9,566 nt of DNA, taken from contig PIVH01000040.1 in NCBI GenBank assembly GCA_003354225.1, positions 1 to 9,566 on the forward strand, written 5' to 3'. Shown one piece after another: positions 1 through 8,700 of this stretch. Source of the stretch: Globobulimina sp. Taxonomy: Eukaryota; Foraminifera; Rotaliida. The notes beneath the pieces were generated by a model that did no database searches, was not told the DNA's origin, and saw nothing but the letters and a program-made list of their open reading frames with translations. A program made the translations under genes and the position numbers. The stretch's first letter is position 1, and every line of letters starts with the position of its first letter.

Positions 1-3000
1 ATATATAATTTTTTATCCATATTGTCACGTCGTGGTGATTTTAATGCTGTTTCATCAATCATTGAACGACTAATATCACATTCAAATGAGAATGATGATA
101 ATACTCCGATATTATCTATAAATAATCGGTTATTTATTGTACTCATTCAATCATTGCGTATTGGTGGACAATGTGAACGAGGATATAATGTATTTGAACA
201 AGCTCTAAATGAGTTTAACATCCCCCCTTCAATACCGTTGTTATTACAGGCATATATGGTATGATTTTTTATTTTATTTTTATTTTTTGTGCAAGGATAA
301 ATCGCATTGTTTAAATATCAATATTCAGTGCAATCCAACCAAATGGAACTTTAACTTTGTTACATTGTTAAATGAATACAATTTGCAATGTGATCAATCC
401 GCATATAATGAGGTTATAAAATTTCATTTACAATGTATTGTAAATCAATGTGAAAAAAGCAAACATCTTTCAACCTCTCAGCAGCCAATAACGTTTGAAG
501 CGTTTGAAACATTTGAATTTGATGATATTAACCAATACAAAAATAAATTGCCATCAAATATTGTGGATGAATACAATGCAACAATCAGTGCTAAACAATC
601 ACAAAAAACTAACATAACACAAGAAACAATCCTAAGTTCAATTCAATTGCATGCTCAACGAATATTATTTTATTTGAACGATGCAAATTCCTCAAATTAT
701 TATTTAAACACCGATATATTCCATAAAATCATAGCCACCTCATTTGATTATATGTTTCATAACAAACTACCTTTAACAGAATGGATGAATAAATATATCA
801 AACATATCATCACCAAACAATTTCAGAATCATAACCAAGCATTAACCAATTTATTGCCACTATTATTCCAAGGCTGTTTGAATAGAAATCAGGTTCAATT
901 ATCACGTGATATATGGCAACTATGCGAAACTAATAACATTGAAATTGATAAGGAATCAAACAAATATTACAATGACTTATGCATTCGTCATTTTGTGCGC
1001 CACGGCAAAACGCCTCCAAATGATAACCATAAGGACCAAAATCCAGAGCTCAAATTATGTGCATTCCCTGGCGACGCACATTCACATTCATTGCAGACAA
1101 CAGCACCACAAACAAATGATGAATGTTTGAAATTAGCCAACAATTTATTGGATAGATCACATAAAATCGGTTGTTTAATGGATAGTTATTACAACGATGC
1201 AATGATAGCAAAAGAATTGGAACCACATTCAAAAAAACTGTTTTTAACAGATATGGAAAATGCTATTACATTTTGTCGGAAATATAACGATATAATATCT
1301 GGAAGAATATTATTTGACGCGTTTCTAGCTTCAAAATTATCGTTTAAATATCACGCCGCAATGAGCCCAGATTTTTTATTTTTATTGGATAACAAACACT
1401 GTCGACATGAAAACAATTCATTTGGAATTACTCCGCGAGATGTTATAACATTATGGCCTTTAAATCCGCCGCAAGCATTCATCAACAAAGCATTCACTGT
1501 TCTGATCACATATAAAAATGCGGTTGGTATAAAAAAGTTATTTGATACTGTCACCTTACAAAACACACAAAACCAAAAACAGTTACTCCTGACGCCAAAG
1601 ATGCTGATTCTAGCAAGTGATTTATTTGCAACTGAATGTGGAACCTGTACAGATAATATATACTGGGATTATTTGTGGCGTTTAATGGAGAATAAACAGT
1701 TTAAATCGGCACGGACTACGCACAGTGTTGGATACATTGGTAATAAAATACTAAATATAGTGTCTGCTGCAAACGATGATGAATGGACAGAGGATGAGCT
1801 TATGGTTCATGTGAAACGAATTTATAATACATTTAAGAATTATAGCTTACCTTTGCCACTACCTTTGATGCAGAAGTTGCATAGCAAATTGACCAACGCA
1901 TTGAATAAGTCATGGATTCGGACAGTTTACATTGACGAACATCATCCAAATACCAACTCATCAATGCATATTATGAATGATTACCGATGGTATATAGACA
2001 GCGAATCGTTTAATTATGCACTTGAACATGGTTTATATGGCAAGTTGGCACCGTTGCGGAAATTAATGATTGATGGTACTATTCCAACCTCACACAGATT
2101 GGTGCATAGAATATTGCTCACTTTCTCCAGAAGTAATGAGTTGGATATAGCTCATTTGCAACAATTTTTAATTGAATGCCAAGCACATTACCAGCATGCT
2201 TTCAGTCCGAAAGAAAAGAGTTTGATTGCTCAGATGGTTAAGCGCTATATTACTGAGCAGAATATTAATATGGAACACGATGTATATATGTCAGCAATGA
2301 TAGCGTATTTAAAGTCGATTAAGGTGATAATTAATATGAATGAAGTTGCAGAGCTGCAGCAAATAAGTGGTGATACACGACGTACAGTTAAACCATATAT
2401 CAAATTTATTAATCCTCAGAGAGCTGAGGCACCAACGAGTGATGCAATTCGTTTTGAAGTTGGTGAAACTGTCCAATTGTGTGGCTTGGCACAATATGCA
2501 TATTTAAATGGAAGTATTGGACGTGTGGTTGGCTGGTTTAATAAGGATAACCGTACATATCCTGTACAGTTAAATGATAATCCACATGCCGTGTATGTGT
2601 CTGCTCGGAATATGAGGTTTGGGAAACATATTATTAATACCACATTACCTGAATTTGAAGGCGATGGAGTATTGGAAACAAGTGATGTTACATTGATCCC
2701 GCAATCGCCAGATATTCAAACCAGCGCTGCACCAGCAACAATAACACCGTTTGACATAAAACAAAGGAAACATCATTTACGGAATAAGTTATTGCATATA
2801 TTTGAGGATCAAAAGGCTGATACATTTGAAAATGGCATATCATTAGTTTCATTTAAACAATTATGGAATTTATATTTTCCAGATGAAGAATTCTATCATG
2901 ATGATGAAAGTTTGCATGATTATGTTGTAATGCATGTGCCATTGGAAGTTGATTATGGATGGAATGTATTTCAATATCCAGGACAGCCATTGGAAAGAAT

Positions 3001-4099
3001 TTATTATTTGACAAAATATAGTTTCAAACCTAAATGGGATAAGTTGTTATCACTCGATGCGTTTCTAGCTTATTTACGTAATTTGATAGAGAATCAAGCA
3101 AATGGCAGGATACGATTAAAGGATTTGTGTACAGCGTGTTATTCAGATGTTTATGAGTCGCATAAACATATTCGATCATATTTGTGTGTCAATATGTTAC
3201 ATTTCCTCAAACATCATCATAATGAATTTGTTGTGGATGTTATTAACGGCGAAAAATATATATCACTCTATTCAAATGCGAATGGGGATAAAACAGATAA
3301 TATGAATATTAATGGGAATATGTGTCAGTGGAATGTGTATGAGGTGCAATATTGGCTTTGGAACTTGTATCACAATACGAAATGTAATAATAATGTAACA
3401 ATATTGGAATGGAATGTTATTTTGGCACTATTTGAAGGTCATCATATTGATGGCAATGCATTGAACAGTTTGAATGAATCTGATCTGTCTAAAATGAATA
3501 TAAATTCCATTGGTATTCAAAAACTTATTTTGTCATCGATTCAGAAAGAATCATCAGTTGATACTGTTGATGATGATGAGGAAGAACCATTGTTTACAAT
3601 ACGTGATAATTGTGTACCATTAAAAGAATTTGATGTATTGTGTGATGACAATTTTTATGAATGTTTGATTAATTATCATAATAAATCCCCATCGGATGAT
3701 AATTATATTTATCAGCATGATATATTGAGATATTATGATATAAATGAACAACACCAATGGTTCATGCAACATTTAGTAAATTGTTATTATGATAAGTTTC
3801 ATGTAAAGTATTATTTGCATAATGACAAACAGAAATATTTTAAAATAAATATGAGGGAGCAACGGACTGTGAGTGACATCGATGATGCGGAATTACAAAA
3901 GAGATTGAAAACAGAATTGCAACAACACCCGATTGGTATAGATTTAATATCATTACTGCATGAATACGAATTGAAATACAATGGGAAAATGTTTAAACAC
4001 AATGCAAAATATGTAAATCTGACAGATAGACTGAAAGCATTGAACTTTTTTGTGACTTCATCTTCCTGTGGATATATTGTATTTGATTTTAGTTTTTAG
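1..4099 (+). CDS. PPR-like / LOTUS (OST-HTH) / SAM multidomain RNA-binding protein, 5'-partial, one intron
   Basis: Coding exons are <1-258 and 329-4099 (stop TAG), giving 1342 visible residues. The frame is open from base 1 with no usable in-frame ATG in exon 1, so the gene starts left of the window. Residues 1-~130 read as PPR-type helix pairs (starts IYNFLSILSRRGDF; then NNRLFIVLIQSLRIGGQ), and looser helical repeats continue to ~780. Residues ~796-850 form an SH3-like module (VGETVQLCGL ... NGSIGRVVGWF). Residues ~896-985 and 990-1072 are winged-helix/LOTUS-like. Residues ~1087-1160 are a SAM domain (W..YEVQYWL ... IDGNALNSLNESDL ... GIQKLILSSI). Residues ~1190-1265 are another winged-helix-like stretch, and 1271-1342 are the clearest LOTUS unit (LQKRLKTELQQHPIGIDLISLL). 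By family knowledge PPR repeats and LOTUS domains bind RNA and SAM domains oligomerise; an RNA-regulatory scaffold is inferred. Any targeting peptide lies outside the window. The domains are confident for SAM and the last LOTUS, weaker for the others. Confidence 0.8.
259..328 (+). other. Intron 1 of the PPR/LOTUS/SAM gene (70 nt, phase 0)
   Basis: The donor is ATG|GTATGA and the acceptor is TATTCAG|TGC. Upstream the reading frame meets TGA at 262-264, immediately inside the intron. Downstream the long frame resumes at 329. Splicing joins LLQAYM to CNPTKWNFNF, which rebuilds a PPR-like helix pair ending in CDQSAYNEVI. The interior is very T-rich, as in the other introns here. Confidence 0.85.
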
Positions 4100-4123
4100 T
4101 CTTACAACTCCAGTCAGTTCACA
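4100..4123 (+). other. 24-base junction between two same-strand genes
   Basis: Only 24 bases separate the TAG at 4097-4099 from the ATG at 4124. There is no room for a separate 3' UTR, terminator and promoter, so the transcripts must overlap or be linked, or promoter elements lie inside the upstream coding exon. AG dinucleotides that could act as splice acceptors end at 4113 (CCAG) and 4117 (TCAG), after a T-rich run at 4084-4097. No TATA-like box is convincing. The 24 bases are in the same frame as both genes. Confidence 0.6.
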
Positions 4124-5608
4124 ATGCAAAATCCATCCGCTCCTTTACTTGGTACGTATGATGCGACATCATACCACAGCACATCTTATGACGGCAGACA
4201 GAATAATAAATACAAAATAAATATAGATAACGCGTCACAACCCACTGGGCAGCCTGTGGTAGTCGGCCAGCAACCGCAAGTAATATATGCACAACAAGGA
4301 CAACCGCAACCTGTTCCAATGAATCAATATCAACAGCCCGTTCAATATGTTCAGCAGCCAGTTCAATATCAACAGCAACCAGTTCAAGGGCAGGTAACAT
4401 ATCAACCACAACAGCCGGCTCAAGGTACAGTGTAGATATTTATGTATAGCCGGTATGGATACTTTACAATTCTCATAAATACAAAAAATGTATAAAGGTC
4501 AACAACCAGTGCAATATCAACAACAACAACCTGTGCAAGGTCAGCAAGGAGCACAAGGCGGTCAAACATACCAACCAAGTGATACGCAATTAGGTGAAGG
4601 GTTGGAGCAGCCCGGCATTGTGGTGCAGCCACAAGAAGCAATCAGAGTGGCCGGCGGGAAGGATGGTGTTGGAATGGCTGAAGGCTGTGCTCGAAATCCA
4701 CATATTTTGACATGGATATTAACGATTGCTGTTTGGTTTATGATATTCAGCGTTGCTGTCTGTAATATTGCTTTCTCCGATGATGGTGGATATTGCTCTT
4801 TTTTTGCTGGTAATATCGGTGCAGCGTTAGGCATTACAGGGGCTGTAGCAATATGTTATTGGATCGAGTGTTTTTGTACAGGAACCGGCAAATATTTGAG
4901 AAATATATTACAAAATGAAGGAGCTGTGCAATTTGTGGAGAGAGTGAAAGGTCAGCCGGCAGAGATTTGGTGGCGTGTAGCTTGTTATCATTATGAAACG
5001 AGACGAACAAGCCGCCAGGTAACAGACTCCAATGGTAATACAAGAACAGAATGGGAAACCCGGCAAGAAAAGGTGTATACGTGGAGAGCGAGAGAACAGT
5101 ATCGATATTCTACATGTATTGACGTATCGGGGCAATTATTAGGTTTGGAGGAATATAAGCTCACAAAATTAAGATTAAGAAAAACGTATGGTTTTGTTGA
5201 TTCACAATCGCAGCAAGAATATATTTTACAAAGAAGGACATTTAGAATGATGGTATGTTATTCGTTATCCTATCTGGAGAAATATTTGATTTTATAGTGT
5301 AATGTTTTGAAATGACAGAATTGGAGAGATGTTCATCAAGAATTTTATGAAGAATTTACTATTCCTGGATATGTTGATCGTATTTTAGCTGAATCTGAAC
5401 CTGGTATGCATGCGTTGTGTTTTTTCGTTAACATTTTTGAATATAACAATATAATTTGAATACGCAAGGTCTCAAACCTGGATGGATGAGTGCATCTGTA
5501 TATTGGTTGTGTAATTTGGTATTCTTTTCACCATGTTTTAGACATCAAATGAGTGCAGCATGCGGAAATTGTGAATATACATTTATTAAACAATTATCTG
5601 CGTATTAG
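4124..5608 (+). CDS. TMEM151-family multi-pass membrane protein, four exons, 426 aa
   Basis: Exons are 4124-4424, 4498-5252, 5319-5403 and 5469-5608 (stop TAG); they sum to 1281 nt, or 427 codons. The start is the first ATG after the upstream stop. Residues 1-~150 are a hydrophilic tail rich in Gln, Pro and Tyr with QQPVQY-type repeats and PSAP at residues 4-7. Two membrane segments follow at ~169-192 (ILTWILTIAVWFMIFSVAV) and ~202-224. The family core starts at residue 257 with IWWRVACYHYETRRTSRQVT and continues through an NG turn, TCIDVSGQLLGLE, TKLRLRKTYGF and YILQRRTF. A third hydrophobic segment is at ~386-402 (WMSASVYWLCNLVFF), before a Cys-containing C-terminus. The order IWW / YHY..RR..RQVT / DVS..L.GLE / LR..K matches animal TMEM151 proteins, whose biochemical function is poorly known. 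The membrane location is firm; any cellular role is not readable here. No signal peptide is evident. Confidence 0.88.
4331..4578 (+). repeat. Gln/Pro-rich coding repeat split by an intron
   Basis: The encoded tail repeats QQPVQY and QQPVQG. A larger unit of about 25 residues occurs twice: once at 4352-4424 (QQPVQYQQQPVQG, then TYQPQQPAQG) and once at 4500-4578 (QQPVQYQQQQPVQG, then GQTYQ). The intron at 4425-4497 falls exactly between the two units. This looks like low-complexity expansion by tandem duplication; such tails are usually disordered and cytosolic. Confidence 0.75.
4425..4497 (+). other. Intron 1 of the TMEM151-like gene (73 nt, phase 1)
   Basis: The donor is CAAG|GTACAG and the acceptor is TATAAAG|GTCAAC. 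Unspliced reading stops at TAG 4433-4435. The downstream frame has a stop at 4476-4478, so the acceptor must lie after it; the AG at 4496-4497 restores frame and continues the Gln-rich repeat (QPAQG|QQPVQY). Both borders carry AAGGT, so the exact cut is formally ambiguous by a few bases without changing the mRNA. Confidence 0.85.
5253..5318 (+). other. Intron 2 of the TMEM151-like gene (66 nt, phase 0)
   Basis: The donor is ATG|GTATGT and the acceptor is TGACAG|AAT. The length is a multiple of three, but an in-frame TAG at 5295-5297 blocks read-through. Splicing joins YILQRRTFRMM to NWRDVHQEFYEEF. The family core continues across the junction. Confidence 0.87.
5404..5468 (+). other. Intron 3 of the TMEM151-like gene (65 nt, phase 1)
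   Basis: The donor is CCTG|GTATGC and the acceptor is CGCAAG|GTC. The bases GTTAAC at 5427-5432 could hold the branch point. An in-frame TGA lies near the 3' end of the intron. Splicing joins RILAESEPG to LKPGWMSASVYWLCN, which supplies the third hydrophobic segment of the protein. Confidence 0.85.
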
Positions 5609-5753
5609 ATTAATTTGTTTGTAATTAATTAATTTTACTTTTTGTATCATATAACGCACTCCGGTTTGCCCTACTGTTGATAAAAAAAATAAGAGTATAA
5701 TTGAATTGAAACATTCAAGATTAGATAGAAAAAATGTCAAGAAATTTGATTGT
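5609..5753. other. Convergent intergenic region, probable 3' ends of both flanking genes
   Basis: These 145 AT-rich bases separate the TAG of the TMEM151-like gene from the TAA of the HECT gene on the other strand. They contain an AT palindrome around TTAATTAATTAA (5622-5633) and A-rich sequence at 5683-5695. No exact AATAAA is present on either strand. Polyadenylation of both genes must occur here or inside the opposing gene. No RNA gene or ORF is evident. Confidence 0.5.
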
Positions 5754-8700
5754 TTATTCACTTGATTCTTTGTAAAACCCAGACGCTGTGGTCAATGCTT
5801 TTGTAAAATTACGTTTCAAAATTTCTTTTGTTGTATATTGCGGGATTTGTAGATTTAAAAAACAAGTTTGTGACTGCGGTAATGTTTGATCCGCATTATC
5901 AACCTTTAAAACACTAATTTGTAACCTTAAATTTTTGCGTATAAATTCCTGTTTTGATGGCAACCGTTTTTGTGCATAAACAAAATCTATAAATTTTGGT
6001 TTTAATTCCTCATCTAATGATAGTATAACTTCCCAGAAATGTTGGATTAACTCATGATTTAAAGACAAACCATCTCTATAAACCGTGTGTTCTTTCAACA
6101 ATGATAAATCAATTTGTGATGAACCACATATCTTTAATCTCAATTCAATTTCATTGAATACATTCAATGCGTTTAAGGGTATTATCTCTGACAATCCACA
6201 AATTAATGCATATATTTGACCTTCAAACCGTGTGTATAATTGATATATTAATATATCTTTAACTAAATCTAATCGATTATTATATGCATATTCTTGTTTG
6301 TCATTTGTATCCAACATATCAGATACATTTAACATTGCAATTAATTGTTTAAATGATGATTTATCATTTAAATGCCGAATGTTTTCAAGTGATTGAAAAG
6401 TTGTAATATCAAATTGTTTTAAATAATTCATATGTTTATCAATATCAATATTATCATTTGAATGTTTCTCAATCTGTCCGCGGATACATTTATATTTTGA
6501 CATATTTTTAATTAAAATCCAAATCCAAATTGGAAAATCAAAATGTAACGGAATTGAACATCGCATTGAGATTCCAATAATACGTCCTAAGCAATAATAT
6601 GACTGCGCTTGTAAATAATACAATAAATTCGGATTAAACATAAAATATTCACGATTCTCTCCTAAATCGTTTGATCGGTTCGGTGTTGGTACTAACAATG
6701 CTAAAGTCATTGGAGTGGAATTCTCATTTTTAGAGCAATAATTAATATCATCCACACGCTTTATTTCCTCATCCTCTTCCTTTGCCTCTGCATCTTCTTT
6801 CTCATCTTCATCTTGTTGAGGATGATACAAATTATGTTGCAATTCATCCACCAATCTCGCAAAAAAAGCGCGAAACGGACCTTCGTCGCCTTCGACGGGT
6901 TCATCATGCAATTTAATAATAAATGGCGTCTCTGTTCGTAGTCCTCGTCCTAAACTCCACGGTGTACGTAATCTCGCTGAATCTGTCAGTAATAATACTT
7001 GATGGGCTTGGAATAATACACAATCATAAAATGAAAATGAATCGGTTGATAATATCCTATCAATTTGTAAATCAAATGGTTGCCTGAATGCTGATGGTGT
7101 TGCTGTATAATCTAAGATGCGGTTAAAATGATTTTGTCGCACATTTAAAAATATAATGGGCAAAATGCATTCAATTAAATCATAAAATGGGGAACATTGA
7201 TCAATATCAATTAAACTTAAAAATGATGCCATATTTTTGTTAAATTCACATAATAAAATACAACGATAAAATATAATTAATTTCCAATCATATTCAGATA
7301 TATTCAAAAATACTTTTTTATTTGCTTTTAGTAGTTTAATTTGGATGCAATTTAATATTTTTTCTATCATTAGTCTGTATTCGGAATTATCTGTCATTGA
7401 TTTATAGCCCACACTGGAATACAATTCAATGAATTTTGATTCCATATTATATCTTGTCATTATATTCAATAATAAAATATCTTCTTTTTTGCTCCAAGAT
7501 TCTAACCATTGTAACTTATCATTTTTATTTGGATGCAATTCTTTCAATTCTTTCAATTCTTTTTTTTCAACATTTTCTTGCTGTTTTTCTTTTATTATCT
7601 CTTCTTTTTCTTCATTCATTTCTTTTGGCTCTGGCTTGGTTTCTTCGGTTGATTTATCACCATCTTTCATCTCAATTTTATCATCATTTACATTTACTTT
7701 TGCTGTTTCCGTTTCTGTTTCATTTGCAAAATCATCACTAATTTTTTCCTCTTCTCTTACATCCACTAAATAATCGGAACATAAATCTGAAATAAAGTCA
7801 GCTGAAAATTTATTATGTTGTTGGAAAAATAGCGCATTTCTAATGGTATCGATTGCATTGATATACCAATGATCCGTTGCCTCACAGTCAGTTATATTAA
7901 ATAATTTTTCTGCTAATAACCTTGTTGCAAATATATGTTTAAATAGTTTTGAATGTAAGCAACAATAACTTAATGTATTTGCATTATTATTTGCTTGCTG
8001 CAATTGTTCAATATCTGAACTATAATAAAATCGCAATCGTATTTGCAACTTCTTTGTCCAACTCTGTATTGCTTGTTTTATTTTTACATTTTCCTTTAAT
8101 TGTAATTCTTTTTGGATCATTTCCTGCTGATTATTTATTAATAAATTGTGTAAAATATTGGCAACGGATAACATCCATTGCGAGGCAATGACAGTGGGAA
8201 TGTTATCCGCTGCAAAATAGCCTTCAATTAACGTATTTATTAATATCAAATCCCAATTCCATTTGTTACGGATCGATGGACATATAAATAAATTGATTAA
8301 TCTCGGAATTGGTGACAAGAACAGCGATAACTCAGTCTCTCCAGTCAGTGATATCCAAATTTCAGATTGTTCAAATATTATTGTGCCTAATTCGTGTAAC
8401 TTTGATCGATATAAAATATTGGTACATTTCATATCACCATAAACAGTCAATGCATCATCATTTTTTGTTTTGCGACCCGAATCTTTAATAATTTCAATCA
8501 ATATATCACATCCAATCGACACCTTATACTGAAACGCATATTGACGAATTAATAATGCATTGTTATTTGGATTTAAATTAACTTTAAACGAATTATTATT
8601 TAATTGTTGTAGTATCGAATGGATGATATCATTTAATGCTTCTCTCTGTTGCTGTTTATCCACATTATCCAATACATTTGCCACATAATCATTATACTGA

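Noticed and set aside
209-328. ATG at 209 as the start of the long + strand protein
   Set aside because: Its first 40 codons overlap exon 1 in another frame and cross the intron. Splicing 258 to 329 gives a continuous PPR-like sequence instead.
1319-3071. 13-bp exact repeat GCGTTTCTAGCTT at 1319-1331 and 3059-3071, both encoding DAFLA
   Set aside because: The flanking sequence does not match beyond the short codon run, so it is most likely chance or ordinary codon choice.
4097-4123. TAG at 4097 as a reassigned sense codon, giving one read-through protein
   Set aside because: No in-frame TAG occurs elsewhere in about 2,900 codons of coding sequence, and the membrane-protein gene also ends in TAG, so TAG behaves as a stop.
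4119-4409. Leu/Val-rich antisense ORFs opposite the Gln-rich tail
   Set aside because: They are mirror images of CAA/CAG codons in the real gene and show no independent coding signal.
4394-4497. Alternative donor CAG|GTAACA at 4394
   Set aside because: It is close to the donor consensus, but joining it to the 4497 acceptor shifts the frame and loses the membrane domain.
7429-7773. Ser/Phe-rich + strand ORFs opposite the charged linker
   Set aside because: They are shadows of AAG/GAA-rich codons of the HECT gene and resemble nothing.
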